A stretch of DNA of 64,000 bases from Ascidiaceihabitans sp023955215 (GCA_943788345.1 CALSPX010000011.1:282760-346759); one strand, 5' to 3'. Shown: positions 35,946-45,506, counted from the stretch's first letter. The notes: generated from the sequence alone by a model not told the origin. Numbers and translations are program-made.

Positions 35946-37223
35946 GTGACTATGCCTGTTGGTTTTCAGCTTAGGGGGTATTTGATCCTGCGCCGTGTGC
36001 TTCAGCCCGTTATGCGGCGGGTATTGGCCGGGCGTATTCGCAAGGGCAAAGAAAAAGCTGCGCGGGCGGGTGAACGTTTGGGCGTTGCAACGCAGGCACG
36101 TCCGGCTGGACGGGTGGTTTGGATGCATGCTGTGGGGTTGGGTGAAGTCCTTGCGTTGCGCCCTTTAATCGTTGGAATGCAGCAAGAGGCCCCCGATCTG
36201 AATTTTGTTATTACGTCTACAGCCCGTTCGTCAGCGGATGTGTTGGGGCAGAATTTACCTGCAAACACTGTTCACCAGTTCTTGCCTTTGGATGGGCCAA
36301 AATTCATTGCCAAGTTTTTGGATCATTGGAAGCCCTGCCTTTCTATCTGGTCAGAGCAGGACATCTGGCCTGGTGCCATCTATGACTGTGCAGCGCGTGA
36401 TATTCCGATGGCTTATGTGAATGGCCGCATGGACAACAAGAGCACTGCGAAACGTGCGCGACTGGCAGGATTGTACAAACGGGTCTTTGGCATGTTTGAT
36501 CTGATTGCGGCACAGGATGACCAAACGGCCAAAAACTTTTCGTCTTTGGGTGGGCGCGATGTGCGTGTGATGGGATCGCTGAAACCTGCGGCAGAGCCGC
36601 TTTGGGTTGATGCAAGCGTGCTTGGAACACTTCAAGCCGCACTTGACGGTCGTAAGATATGGGTCGCGGCATCGACACATAGCGACGACGAAGCTGTTTT
36701 GATTGATGCGCAGCGGGAGCTGGTGAAGCGCGACCCGTCTTGGTTGCTTATCCTTGCGCCGCGTGCGCCTGCGCGTGGGGATGAAATCGTGGGTGCGCTG
36801 GATCAAGCGGGTCTAACCTTCACAAGGCGCAGTAAGGGTGGGCAACCAGATCCATCACACTTCGTCTGGATCGTGGACAGTTTTGGTGAGTTGGGCCTGT
36901 GGTATCGATTGGCAACTGCTGCTTTTGTAGGTGGTTCTTACGGGAGTCTCGGTGGGCACAACCCTTGGGAGGCTATCTGCCTTAACCTTCCGGTCTGTCA
37001 TGGTCCAAATGTTGCTAATTTTGCCAAAGACTATGAGGTTTTAGATTGTTCGGGTGCATCACAACCCTTGCCCGATGACGCGTCAAGTGTGCCTGCACTG
37101 GTGGATTTCGTGGTGCAGTCGCAGACCACACAAGCGAATGTTGGAACATTGGTTGAAGATGCAAAAGCGGCGTTGAAACCATTGGTCAAAGACCTGATTG
37201 CGATGATAAGGGCTGGCGCATGA
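35946..37223 (+). CDS. Kdo transferase-like glycosyltransferase, first tandem copy
   Basis: A 425-residue GT-B enzyme of the 3-deoxy-D-manno-octulosonate transferase family. The N-terminal domain has VVWMHAVGLGEVLALRPLI, and the C-terminal domain has FVGGSYGSLGGHNPWEAI, the family's nucleotide-sugar site. It would add Kdo to lipid A precursors on the inner membrane. Unlike the next gene it lacks a clear N-terminal membrane helix. It overlaps that gene by 4 bp. Two Kdo-transferase-like proteins in a row suggest successive additions or a split specificity. Confidence 0.87.
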   Translation: MTMPVGFQLRGYLILRRVLQPVMRRVLAGRIRKGKEKAARAGERLGVATQARPAGRVVWMHAVGLGEVLALRPLIVGMQQEAPDLNFVITSTARSSADVLGQNLPANTVHQFLPLDGPKFIAKFLDHWKPCLSIWSEQDIWPGAIYDCAARDIPMAYVNGRMDNKSTAKRARLAGLYKRVFGMFDLIAAQDDQTAKNFSSLGGRDVRVMGSLKPAAEPLWVDASVLGTLQAALDGRKIWVAASTHSDDEAVLIDAQRELVKRDPSWLLILAPRAPARGDEIVGALDQAGLTFTRRSKGGQPDPSHFVWIVDSFGELGLWYRLATAAFVGGSYGSLGGHNPWEAICLNLPVCHGPNVANFAKDYEVLDCSGASQPLPDDASSVPALVDFVVQSQTTQANVGTLVEDAKAALKPLVKDLIAMIRAGA

Positions 37224-38542
37224 TACGCATGATCTTCCTTATTGTTTACCGCTTGGCTTGGGTGCTCTTTTTACCTTTGCTTTTGATTTACCTGTTCAAA
37301 CGCGGGCGGCGTGATGCGCTGTATTCTCAAAATCTGTCAGAGCGGTTTGCGATCTATAATCGACCGATGCCGCAAGACGCGATTTGGGTTCACGGTGTGA
37401 GCCTTGGTGAAACGCGGTCTGCATTGGCGTTGATCCGGATGATCCTTGATCGTGGTGACAATGTAATCATTACCAACTTTACGCCTGCTGGACGGCGCGA
37501 AGCACAGCGCCATTTCGCAGCAGAAATTGAAAGTGGCCAATTGGCAGTTATCTGGGTTCCGCTTGATATGATGTGGACCTATCGTCGCTTTTTTCGTGCC
37601 TGTCAGCCCAAGATTGGCCTGACCCTGGAGGTTGAGGTTTGGCCTGCGATGATTTCTGCGGCCAAACGGGCTGGGTGTCCGTTGTACATGTGTAATGGGC
37701 AATACGGGACCAAGCCTTTGAAACGCGACAGTCGTGGGTTGCGCATTCGCCAGCGTGTGATGCGCGGACTAACAGGCGTGTTTGTGAAATCGAACCTGCA
37801 AGCGAGCCGATTTGTCGAGGTGGGTGTTCAAAACGTGCATGTCACAGGTGAGTTGCGGTTTGATCAGCCTATCCCACAACATCAGCTAGACGCGGCCATA
37901 CAATTGCGCACCGATCAGATGGGCGAGTGGGACAACATCATTGCGATTGCGAGCGGCATTGAGGGTGAAGAAGACCTATTCGTTAAGTTGATCAAAGATG
38001 TACGTGAACGTGCGTTGAAGGATGAAACGCGGGCACCGTTGTTTGTTTATGTTCCACGTGCGCCTGAACGTTTTGGTGATGTGGCTGACAAGCTAAAGCA
38101 GGCTGGTCTGAACACTGCGCTGCGCAGTGACGCGCTGGACAAGGACCTTGCGGCCAAGCGGGAGGCGTTGGATGGCTCCACGGCTGTTTTATTGGGCGAT
38201 AGTCTGGGTGAAATGTATTTCTATCTGAACCTTGCAGATCGCGTGATCGTGGGTGGTGGGTATTGCGAGGTTGGTGCACATAATATTATCGAGCCACTGT
38301 CTTTGCGCAAACCTGTGTTGGTTGGTCCGCATGTTTGGACCATCGAGTATCCGTTTGTTGAGGCCCAAGCGGCTGGTATCGTAGAGATTGTAGAACATGG
38401 TGCTGCGCTGGCTCAGAAGGTGGTTGAGCCGATTGAAGATTTCGGATCACGGATCGATCTGTTTCTTGAAGAGCACTCTGGTGCCAGTCAGCGCACATTG
38501 GATGCAATTGATACTGTTTTGGCGGCGCGTGCGGGCGTTTAA
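37220..38542 (+). CDS. waaA: Kdo transferase-like glycosyltransferase, second tandem copy
   Basis: A 440-residue protein with the classic WaaA layout: an N-terminal membrane anchor (FLIVYRLAWVLFLPLLLIYL), the SERFAIYN segment, VHGVSLGETRSALALI, LEVEVWPAMI and the C-terminal VGGGYCEVGAHNIIEPL. This copy is closer to canonical WaaA than its upstream neighbour. It starts inside the previous gene (ATGA), and its stop overlaps the convergent AEC transporter by 4 bp. Symbol by family resemblance only. Confidence 0.86.
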   Translation: MIRMIFLIVYRLAWVLFLPLLLIYLFKRGRRDALYSQNLSERFAIYNRPMPQDAIWVHGVSLGETRSALALIRMILDRGDNVIITNFTPAGRREAQRHFAAEIESGQLAVIWVPLDMMWTYRRFFRACQPKIGLTLEVEVWPAMISAAKRAGCPLYMCNGQYGTKPLKRDSRGLRIRQRVMRGLTGVFVKSNLQASRFVEVGVQNVHVTGELRFDQPIPQHQLDAAIQLRTDQMGEWDNIIAIASGIEGEEDLFVKLIKDVRERALKDETRAPLFVYVPRAPERFGDVADKLKQAGLNTALRSDALDKDLAAKREALDGSTAVLLGDSLGEMYFYLNLADRVIVGGGYCEVGAHNIIEPLSLRKPVLVGPHVWTIEYPFVEAQAAGIVEIVEHGAALAQKVVEPIEDFGSRIDLFLEEHSGASQRTLDAIDTVLAARAGV

Positions 38543-39468
38543 CCCAAGGCCGTTAGCCACAACCATATTGTTATTACCGATGATCCGGTGGCGATGAGCA
38601 CGCTGGAGGCTGCAACCCGTTTGGCACGCCCATACATATTGGCAAAGATATATGCGTTGATGCCAGGTGCCATAGCTGCCGTCAGTACACCTGATTTGAA
38701 GAAATCGGATGGCACGGACAGAGACGTGCCAAGGGTCCAGACGATTGCAGGGTGTAGACCCAGTCCAATCATGCAGACCATCAGTATGGCCAGCTTGTCG
38801 CCCTCTGGTTTGTATTGGATCAACACCCCGCCAAGGGAGAATAAGGCTGCAGGCAATGCCGCGCGGACCACAAGGCTGAGGGCGTCATCGGCAAATGTTG
38901 GCAGGGACAGACCACTGAGATTGACCACAAATCCTAAAGCGATCGCGATGACGAGCGCGTTGCGAAACATCGCTTTGCCCACGGCGCGGGCCATGACGAC
39001 TGGGGATTGTCCGCGATTGCGCGCGATCTCCATGACAGTGATACCCAAACCATAGCAAAACGGCGAATGCATCGCGATGATGGCATAATTTCCGGTAAGC
39101 GCATCGACGCCGTAAGCCCGTTCGGTGATCGGCAGGCCCAAGAGAACCGAATTTGAGAAGAGGCAACAAAAGCCGATAGCAATGCTGTCTTCCCAGTCGC
39201 GTTTCAGGATAAGGCGAGACCCGATGATCCCTATCGCAAAGCAAAGGCTGGCACCGGTGTAAAAGCTGATGAGCAGGCGAGGGTCAAACGAGCTTTGCAG
39301 ATCGATATTTGCGATGGCTTGGAACAGCAGGCAGGGGATTGCGAAGCTTTGGGTGAACTTCATCAACCCGTCGATACCAGAGATTGGGAAGGCAAACTTC
39401 CATACGGCAACATACCCAAAGCCGATGACAAGGAAGACGGGAAGTATGACGTCTAGGAGCGTTTGCAT
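38539..39468 (-). CDS. AEC-family (auxin efflux carrier) transporter
   Basis: A 309-residue integral membrane protein with about ten helices. The N-terminus TLLDVILPVFLVIGFGYVAVW and the central FSNSVLLGLPI are characteristic of the AEC/MdcF family of secondary carriers, often for malate, malonate or other organic acids. The ATG at 39468 is preferred to a TTG two codons upstream. The substrate is unknown. It is convergent with the Kdo transferase gene. Confidence 0.86.
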   Translation of the reverse strand: MQTLLDVILPVFLVIGFGYVAVWKFAFPISGIDGLMKFTQSFAIPCLLFQAIANIDLQSSFDPRLLISFYTGASLCFAIGIIGSRLILKRDWEDSIAIGFCCLFSNSVLLGLPITERAYGVDALTGNYAIIAMHSPFCYGLGITVMEIARNRGQSPVVMARAVGKAMFRNALVIAIALGFVVNLSGLSLPTFADDALSLVVRAALPAALFSLGGVLIQYKPEGDKLAILMVCMIGLGLHPAIVWTLGTSLSVPSDFFKSGVLTAAMAPGINAYIFANMYGRAKRVAASSVLIATGSSVITIWLWLTALG

Positions 39469-39537
39469 GTTCAATGGGGCCGATCGCGTGGGGTTGGTTC
39501 GGGTGCCTCCGGCGGGAGTTTTTTTGGTAAAGTGAAA

Positions 39538-40338
39538 TTAAGCGGTTTTGAAGGTGAGCGTCATGCCGTCATAGGCAGGTTGAATATGGTTGGGTGTTTC
39601 TGCTTTGACGGTCTCGTAATCTAGGTCGTTGTGCATGTTGGTGAGCACTGCGGTTTTGCACTGTACGCGCTCGATCCACTCAAGCGTTTGGGCCAGATGT
39701 GAGTGCGTTGGATGGGGGTTGCGGCGCAGGGCGTCGACGATCCAGCATTCGAGATTTTCGAGTTCGGGCCAAACATTATTGGGAATTTGAGCAACGTCAG
39801 GCAAGTAGGCGACATCGTTTATCCGAAACCCTAGCGCTTGGATCGAGCCGTGGTTTACCTCAAACGGTTTGAAGGTGATTGGGCCGCCAGCGCCATCAAC
39901 GGTGACATCACCGTCAATCGTGTTGATGTCGAGGATTGGTGGGTAGGATGACTTTGGTGGTTGTACAAAGACATAGTCAAAACGGTGCAGCAGCGCGTCG
40001 CGTGTGACGGGGTCTGCCCAGACGGGGAGCCGTTCGCGCATGTTGATCACAATCATGCGTAAGTCATCGATCCCGTGGACATGGTCGGCATGGCTGTGTG
40101 TGTAGATGACACCGTCAAGGCGACCAACGTTTGCATCCAGCAGCTGGGTGCGCAAGTCGGGAGAGGTGTCTATCAGTACGGAGGTTGTGCCATTCTGGGA
40201 TAGGCGCTCGACCAAGATCGAGCAACGCCGGCGATTGTTCTTGGGGTTTGTTGGGTCACATGCACCCCAGTGCCCGCCCAAACGAGGCACGCCACCAGAG
40301 GAGCCGCATCCAAGGATGGTGATCTTCAGATCATCCAT
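39538..40338 (-). CDS. MBL-fold metallohydrolase (PhnP-like)
   Basis: A 266-residue metallo-beta-lactamase-fold hydrolase. The opening ITILGCGSSGGVPR is typical of the PhnP branch, the HxHxDH metal motif is YTHSHADHVHGID near residue 87, and further ligands lie in EVNHGS and YLPDVA. Members include cyclic phosphodiesterases. There are no phosphonate genes nearby, so a phn role is unlikely. The start overlaps the tatD stop, placing it in the holB-tatD cluster. Confidence 0.88.
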   Translation of the reverse strand: MDDLKITILGCGSSGGVPRLGGHWGACDPTNPKNNRRRCSILVERLSQNGTTSVLIDTSPDLRTQLLDANVGRLDGVIYTHSHADHVHGIDDLRMIVINMRERLPVWADPVTRDALLHRFDYVFVQPPKSSYPPILDINTIDGDVTVDGAGGPITFKPFEVNHGSIQALGFRINDVAYLPDVAQIPNNVWPELENLECWIVDALRRNPHPTHSHLAQTLEWIERVQCKTAVLTNMHNDLDYETVKAETPNHIQPAYDGMTLTFKTA

Positions 40339-41144
40339 TAAGCATCTGCCTTGTAGTTGGCAGCCTTAGTGAACAGGCGTTCAAAGTTGGATTGGGTTTG
40401 GGCCGCAAAATCTGCGTACTCCATACCGAACACTTCTGCCCCAACCTTTGCTGTGTGCGCGGTGTAGGCGGGTTCATTGCGCTTGCCCCGATGTGGCGGT
40501 GGCGCAAGGTAGGGTGCATCAGTTTCCACCAACACGCGCTCAACAGGGGCGGCGGCGAAGATGTCGCGAACCTCTTGGCTTTTGGGGAATGTGCTGATGC
40601 CCGACATCGACAGATAGAAGCCAAGGTCCAGCGCTGCGCGCGCCAGTTCAGGGGACGAGGAGAAGCAGTGCATAACGCAAGTGTATGCGCCGTTTGCGTG
40701 TTCTTCTGCTAAGAGACGCGCCATGTCATCATCTGCACCGCGCGCGTGGATGATAAGGGGCAGGCCTGTTTGGCGTGCGGCGGCGATATGGATGCGTAGA
40801 GATTCCTTTTGAATATCAGCGCTTTCTGCGGTGTAGTGATAATCGAGACCCGTCTCGCCGATCCCGGCAAATTTGGGATGTTTGGACATTTCGACCAATT
40901 CATCAAACGTGGCCAATGGTTCTGAGGCCGCACTCATTGGGTGTGTGCCTGCAGCATAAAATACAGGCGCGTAGGTTTCGGCGATGGCACGCACATCAGG
41001 TTCTTGACGCAGCTTGGTGCAGATCGTGACCATACGTGTGACGCCAGCCGCTTGGGCGTTGGCAATCAATTCAGGCAATTGCCCCTCAAAGTCAGGGAAA
41101 TCGAGGTGGCAATGGCTGTCGGTGATGTGGGGTATCTGGGTCAT
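40338..41144 (-). CDS. tatD: TatD-family metal-dependent deoxyribonuclease
   Basis: A 268-residue TIM-barrel hydrolase. Metal ligands are visible in TDSHCHLDF (HxH), GETGLDYHY, PLIIHARG, MHCFSS and VETDAPYLAPP. TatD/YcfH enzymes are Mg-dependent 3'-5' nucleases implicated in DNA repair. It sits between holB and an MBL hydrolase, the common tmk-holB-tatD order of proteobacteria, and shares a stop/start with the MBL gene. Confidence 0.92.
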   Translation of the reverse strand: MTQIPHITDSHCHLDFPDFEGQLPELIANAQAAGVTRMVTICTKLRQEPDVRAIAETYAPVFYAAGTHPMSAASEPLATFDELVEMSKHPKFAGIGETGLDYHYTAESADIQKESLRIHIAAARQTGLPLIIHARGADDDMARLLAEEHANGAYTCVMHCFSSSPELARAALDLGFYLSMSGISTFPKSQEVRDIFAAAPVERVLVETDAPYLAPPPHRGKRNEPAYTAHTAKVGAEVFGMEYADFAAQTQSNFERLFTKAANYKADA

Positions 41145-41155
41145 ATTGGCCTGTT

Positions 41156-42274
41156 TTATGAAGCGGCAGCGCCTTGGATCTTAAATATCGTATCTAGAAC
41201 GAGTGCGGCTGGGTCAAGGTTCACCGCGCGGCCATGGCGAGCACGTGCCATGGCTTCGTGTCCAACGTCTGCCCATGCGCGGCCTTGATGAGGTGTGCTG
41301 GCAAGTCGGGACATTATCGAAGCCTCGTGTGGTGCCGCCTCGATCTGGGGTGGCTGTCCTGTTGCACCTGTGCGGGCAAGGCGGGCGAGGGCGATTTCAA
41401 GAAGCGTAAACAGCAGGTCCAGCTTTTCCTCTGCACCGCGCTGTGCGGCGGCTTCGGCAAGGCGCAGGGTGCGGGCACGGTCCATATTGGGCAAGGAGCC
41501 AAGTATGCCGACGATTTCAGTGTATATCTGCAGACCACCGAGCAGGGACAAGCGCATGGCTTCGCCCACTGAGCCGCCTGAGAGTTCAGCAAGTGCAGCC
41601 GCGTTGGCGTCTGCTTCGACTTCGGCCTGAACCATAGCGCTGTGCATTTGTTCACCGTTGAGGGTTCCAAGCCGCAAGGTGCGGCACCGCGAGCGAATGG
41701 TGGGTAGAAGACGGGAAGGTTGATGGGTGATCAGCAAAAGGGTGCACCGCTCTGGTGGTTCCTCTAGCATCTTGAGCAGCGCATTGGCGGCCTGCGTGTT
41801 CATATCGTCAGCGGCGTCAATGATCACTACGCGCCGTCCACCGTCAGTCGCCGACATCTGAAAGAATCCGGTGAGTTTGCGGATGTCATCCACAAGGATT
41901 TGATCGCGCATACGCCCCGTCTTTTCATTGGGGGTGCGGGTGACAGAGATAAGCCCCGGGTCTGCACCTGCAGAGATGCGGCGTGCCACTGGGTGTTCGG
42001 GATCGATATGTAGCGAGGTTGGCAAAACGGGTGCGCCGAACATGTCGTCGCCGTCTGGATCAGGTGTTGCCAGCAGGAAGCGTGCGATGGACCAAGCAAG
42101 GGTTGCTTTGCCCACGCCGCGCGGCCCAGTCAGCATCCATGCATGGTGCATCCGGCCAGTGTTGAACCCATCAAGAAACGCAGTCTCTGCAGCCTCTTGC
42201 CCTATGAGGGCAGGGGTTTCACGCGGGTGCGGTGCGCCGGGAACGCGATCTGGTTCGTTGATTTCTTCAGCCAT
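41156..42274 (-). CDS. holB: DNA polymerase III delta' subunit
   Basis: A 372-residue clamp-loader subunit of the AAA+ family. The P-loop region is LTGPRGVGKATLAWS near residue 50; the central part (VVIIDAADDMNTQAANALLKMLEEPPE) is the Walker B/sensor stretch, with LITHQPSRLLPTIRSRC as sensor 1 and arginine region. Together with delta and tau it loads the beta clamp. It follows tmk by 72 bp and precedes tatD by 11 bp. Confidence 0.93.
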   Translation of the reverse strand: MAEEINEPDRVPGAPHPRETPALIGQEAAETAFLDGFNTGRMHHAWMLTGPRGVGKATLAWSIARFLLATPDPDGDDMFGAPVLPTSLHIDPEHPVARRISAGADPGLISVTRTPNEKTGRMRDQILVDDIRKLTGFFQMSATDGGRRVVIIDAADDMNTQAANALLKMLEEPPERCTLLLITHQPSRLLPTIRSRCRTLRLGTLNGEQMHSAMVQAEVEADANAAALAELSGGSVGEAMRLSLLGGLQIYTEIVGILGSLPNMDRARTLRLAEAAAQRGAEEKLDLLFTLLEIALARLARTGATGQPPQIEAAPHEASIMSRLASTPHQGRAWADVGHEAMARARHGRAVNLDPAALVLDTIFKIQGAAAS

Positions 42275-42346
42275 AAAGCAGGTCTAGCACCACATCGAAT
42301 GAGGGGGAATGCAAAAGGCAGCGTTTGGGTGGGGGAAAAGGAGCGC

Positions 42347-42979
42347 TTATTGCGTAGTGAGATGATCGTCCACCGTTTGGCACACGTCCACTGATACTTC
42401 GTCGATGCTTCGTGCACCGTCAATCACCACGAAGCGTTCCTTGAATTCTTCGGCCAAAGACAAGAACCCAGCGCGCATTTGCGCCTGCAAATCAGCACCG
42501 AAGGTTTCAAAGCGTTCTTCTACACCTTGACGCGACAGGGCACGCGAAAGGCCGGTGTCGGAGTCCATATCGATCAAAATTGTCATGTCAGGTTCACGCC
42601 CAATCATCAGTTTGTGCAACTGATCAACTGTGCCGCGTAGATCACCGCGCGATAGGCCTTGATACATGCGGGTGCTGTCTGCGAAGCGATCGCAGATCAC
42701 GACCTTGCCCGCTTCAATTGCAGGAAGGATCGTGCGTTCCAAATGGTCGCGACGTGCTGCGGTGAACAAAAGGATTTCGGTTTCTGCCGACCACCTGTCT
42801 GGCTCACCTTGCAAAACCAAAGCCCGAATTTCCTCGGCACCTTCACTGCCACCCGGTTCGCGGGTTAATACAACGTCGCGACCCTGGGCTTGCAGGTGTT
42901 CTGCAAGTTTGCGTGTTTGGGTGGATTTTCCGGAACCGTCGATGCCTTCAAACGTAATAAAGCTGCCTTTAGAGATCAC
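42347..42979 (-). CDS. tmk: Thymidylate kinase
   Basis: A 210-residue dTMP kinase. The P-loop is FEGIDGSGKSTQTRKL near residue 10, the DRF motif is ICDRFADSTRMYQG near 95, and the LID region contains RALSRQGVEERFE. It makes dTDP for DNA synthesis. It overlaps the upstream D,D-carboxypeptidase gene by 4 bp, so the order carboxypeptidase-tmk-holB-tatD-MBL is probably one transcript. Confidence 0.95.
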   Translation of the reverse strand: MISKGSFITFEGIDGSGKSTQTRKLAEHLQAQGRDVVLTREPGGSEGAEEIRALVLQGEPDRWSAETEILLFTAARRDHLERTILPAIEAGKVVICDRFADSTRMYQGLSRGDLRGTVDQLHKLMIGREPDMTILIDMDSDTGLSRALSRQGVEERFETFGADLQAQMRAGFLSLAEEFKERFVVIDGARSIDEVSVDVCQTVDDHLTTQ

Positions 42980-44154
42980 GATGCGCCCTCTGGCTGTGGT
43001 CCTTGGTTCAGACGGTCGATCAGTTTCATTGCTGCCGTACTGATCCGTGCCATGAAGCCGCCGTCTGCAACGTCAGTTTCTGCAAACAAGGGGATGCGTG
43101 TTTCTGGAAGGCCTTCTGGGCGTAGAACAAGTTCAGCCAGTTCATCACCTTTGGCGATTGGTGCCTGAATAGGGCCTTTGTAGACAACTTCGGCAGGAAT
43201 ATCATCACCGCCAAGAACAGGAAGCAGCACGCTGATGTCTTGGTTTGGGACTAGACCCACATTTGGAACAGCGCCCATCCATACGTCTGCGGTTGCCAGG
43301 CGCTCACCCTCTTTGGCTAGCGGGCGTTGAGCAAACTGGCGGAATGCCCAGTTTACAACAGCTTCAGATTCTTGCGCGCGTGCGGCAGAGCTGTCGAGAC
43401 CTGAAAGAACGAAGATTACACGACGTTGGCCCTGTTTGGCAGAGCCAACCAACCCATAGCCAGTTTCCTGCGTGTGCCCAGTTTTTAGACCATCCGCGCC
43501 AATGCCAAGGCGCAGCAATGGATTGCGGTTGCGGGTGTTTTGAGGGGCGCGGCCGTCAAATTGGAATTCGGTTTCTGAAAACAACGGGTAAAATTCTGGG
43601 AAGTCGCTGATCAAACGGTTCGCAAGCAGCGCTAAGTCACGCATGGACATGCGATGACCGGCTTGGGGCCAGCCGTTTGAGTTTGCGAAAGTCGAGTTGG
43701 TCATACCCATTTGTTGGGCACGCTGTGTCATGAAACGTGCAAATCCGGATTCGGTACCATCTGGGCTAAGTGCCTCAGCAATAACCGAACAGGCGTCATT
43801 GCCTGACAAAACGATAATACCGCGAATAAGGTCTTCGACGCTCACGCGATCACGTGTGTTCAGGAACATCGTCGATCCGCCGTAATCCATTGAATGTTGT
43901 GAAACTGGAAGCTTTTCGTTCAGGGAAAGGCGACCATCGCGAATGGCCTCGAATGCCATGAGCAACGTCATCAGTTTGGACATCGATGCGGGTGGCAAAG
44001 GTGTGTCCGCGTTCTTGTTCAGCAAAACAGTGCCCGTTGTTTGATCAATCACATAAGCGGCCGTTGCGCGTGTTTCAAAAGCGTTGGCTTGTGCCCCAAC
44101 AATGATCAGCACAAAAGCAGCTGCAATATGGCGGATCTGTTTGGTGCTGATCAT
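42976..44154 (-). CDS. dacA: D-alanyl-D-alanine carboxypeptidase (PBP5/6 type)
   Basis: A 392-residue low-molecular-weight penicillin-binding protein. A signal peptide (AAAFVLIIVGAQANA) leads to the periplasm. The active-site triad is SxxK in PPASMSKLMT, SGN in IVLSGNDAC and KTG in DGLKTGHTQ. A C-terminal beta domain and a final amphipathic stretch (TAAMKLIDRLNQG) that may bind the membrane complete it. It trims the stem pentapeptide of peptidoglycan. It lies 24 bp after the SPOR lipoprotein gene, forming a cell-wall pair. Confidence 0.93.
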   Translation of the reverse strand: MISTKQIRHIAAAFVLIIVGAQANAFETRATAAYVIDQTTGTVLLNKNADTPLPPASMSKLMTLLMAFEAIRDGRLSLNEKLPVSQHSMDYGGSTMFLNTRDRVSVEDLIRGIIVLSGNDACSVIAEALSPDGTESGFARFMTQRAQQMGMTNSTFANSNGWPQAGHRMSMRDLALLANRLISDFPEFYPLFSETEFQFDGRAPQNTRNRNPLLRLGIGADGLKTGHTQETGYGLVGSAKQGQRRVIFVLSGLDSSAARAQESEAVVNWAFRQFAQRPLAKEGERLATADVWMGAVPNVGLVPNQDISVLLPVLGGDDIPAEVVYKGPIQAPIAKGDELAELVLRPEGLPETRIPLFAETDVADGGFMARISTAAMKLIDRLNQGPQPEGAS

Positions 44155-44178
44155 GTTGGATAACTCCTGAAAATAGGC

Positions 44179-45060
44179 TTAGTTCGTGACGGCGTAGGCA
44201 TCAGAGAAACCTTCGCCTTTGATCTTTTTGAGCAAAGTAGTGCGTTCTGATTTGTTGGTCGCGGGACCAACAAGGACACGCCAGAACGGTTTGCCGCCGC
44301 GTTCACCGCGTTTGATCGTTGGGATAAGCCCTGCGTTGCGCATCTGTTGACCGGTGCGGGTGGCATTGGCTTCGACCGAGAAAATACCAAGCTGGATAAA
44401 TGGCTTCTCAAGGCTGGAATTGGTTGGGCGCGGGGCAGGTGGCTTTGTTGGTGCCGTTGCAGCTGTAGGCGTTGTTGGTGCGGCTGCGTCGATTGCGGCG
44501 GCGGCTGAAGCGATTGGGTCAAGAGCGGTTTCGCTCACCTCAGAAGGGGCTGCAACAGTATCGACGATTTCAGGAACGACGTCGGCGACCTGTTCTTTGC
44601 GCAGGGCCGTGACATTCAGCTGTGCTGGTGCACCCGCCAACATACCCAGTGCTTCTGCGGCATCAGAAGAAATTTGCAAACGTGGTCCAGGAAGATCACG
44701 GGCGCGGCGGAACAAGGCCCCGACGACAAAATTTCCGTTGGTCGTGTTGCGGATGATGACGCGCTCCGGGTCTTTTACATCTGGGTGTGCGACCCATACG
44801 CCACCCAACGAGGGGCGTCCGTCCCATAGACCATCTTCGGTCGCTGAGAAGACTTGTGGTGCTTCAACATCGCGCTCGGTTGTTTTTGTGGCATTTCCAG
44901 CGCGCTGTGGTGCAGTGCTTGCTCCATTTCCGCGTAGCGATTGACCAAGATTAAATTGGCCCGTGTCGTCGCAACCTGTCAAAATAAGTGTTGAAAACGC
45001 AACGATGCTGCCATTCTTGGCAAATTTACCAAAACGATTGATGATGTCCGCGCTGCCCAT
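44179..45060 (-). CDS. SPOR-domain lipoprotein
   Basis: A protein of 293 residues from the ATG at 45060, which has AAGGA 9 bp upstream; a GTG 12 codons earlier is an alternative. A lipobox (LILTGC) near residue 30 suggests lipid anchoring. The middle is a Pro/Ala/Thr-rich linker (about 190-215). The C-terminal 75 residues form a SPOR domain (FIQLGIFSVEANATRTGQQM, then FWRVLVGPATN), which binds denuded peptidoglycan at division sites. The N-terminal half resembles RlpA-like proteins in Rhodobacterales. It is paired with the carboxypeptidase gene. Confidence 0.82.
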   Translation of the reverse strand: MGSADIINRFGKFAKNGSIVAFSTLILTGCDDTGQFNLGQSLRGNGASTAPQRAGNATKTTERDVEAPQVFSATEDGLWDGRPSLGGVWVAHPDVKDPERVIIRNTTNGNFVVGALFRRARDLPGPRLQISSDAAEALGMLAGAPAQLNVTALRKEQVADVVPEIVDTVAAPSEVSETALDPIASAAAAIDAAAPTTPTAATAPTKPPAPRPTNSSLEKPFIQLGIFSVEANATRTGQQMRNAGLIPTIKRGERGGKPFWRVLVGPATNKSERTTLLKKIKGEGFSDAYAVTN

Positions 45061-45295
45061 CGCATGTATTCCTTGCCTGTTTGCGGCGCTGTTCACGCCT
45101 GATTTGTCAATTATCGGTATAATTAACAGTCTCCTAACGAAGATCTTGCGGGCACTCTATCCTGTCAAAGACGATCTGAAAAGTGTCTCGCGCAAGGATC
45201 GGCATAAATCCCCAAGGTGTTCAGATCTTGAAGGCGCAATTTTCTTCAAAAGTGGGCTTGCGGAATTTTTTCACCCACACTAGGAAGTGCGTGTC

Positions 45296-45385
45296 GGAGG
45301 AGTGGCAGAGTGGTCGAATGCACCGGTCTTGAAAACCGACGAGGGTGAAAGTCCTCCCAGGGTTCGAATCCCTGTTCCTCCGCCA
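45296..45385 (+). tRNA. tRNA-Ser(UGA)
   Basis: A 90-nt class II tRNA with encoded CCA. Acceptor GGAGGAG pairs with TTCCTCC, the anticodon loop is CTTGAAA (anticodon TGA), a long variable arm follows, and the T arm has GGTTCGAATCC. It is the insertion target of island 2. The hairpin GCCATAACCCCCTTATGGC overlaps its 3' end (45382-45400). Confidence 0.97.
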
Positions 45386-45386
45386 T
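45366..45386 (+). repeat. Island 2 left attachment repeat
   Basis: GAATCCCTGTTCCTCCGCCA plus one T, in the T-arm and acceptor end of tRNA-Ser. It is identical to 53746-53766, so this 21-bp stretch is the att core. Confidence 0.9.
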
Positions 45387-45456
45387 AACCCCCTTATGGC
45401 ATCTCAGAAGAATGAAAACCCATGTAAATAAGGGCTTTCTATTGACGGAACCTACG

Positions 45457-45504
45457 TTTGACCCTCATATGGACCCTACGATGGACCCTATGATGGACCC
45501 TAGG
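45457..45504 (+). repeat. Left array of 12-bp repeats (candidate integrase arm sites)
   Basis: Four tandem 12-bp units: TTTGACCCTCAT, ATGGACCCTACG, ATGGACCCTATG and ATGGACCCTAGG. A fifth degenerate unit (GACGGAACCTACG) lies before them. The array ends 2 bp before the integrase ATG. A matching array lies inside the right end at 53650-53685. Confidence 0.85.
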
Positions 45505-45506
45505 CC

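Noticed and set aside
39538..40338. The MBL hydrolase as part of a phosphonate (phn) pathway
   Set aside because: The family resemblance to PhnP is real, but no other phn gene is nearby and it sits in a DNA-metabolism cluster.
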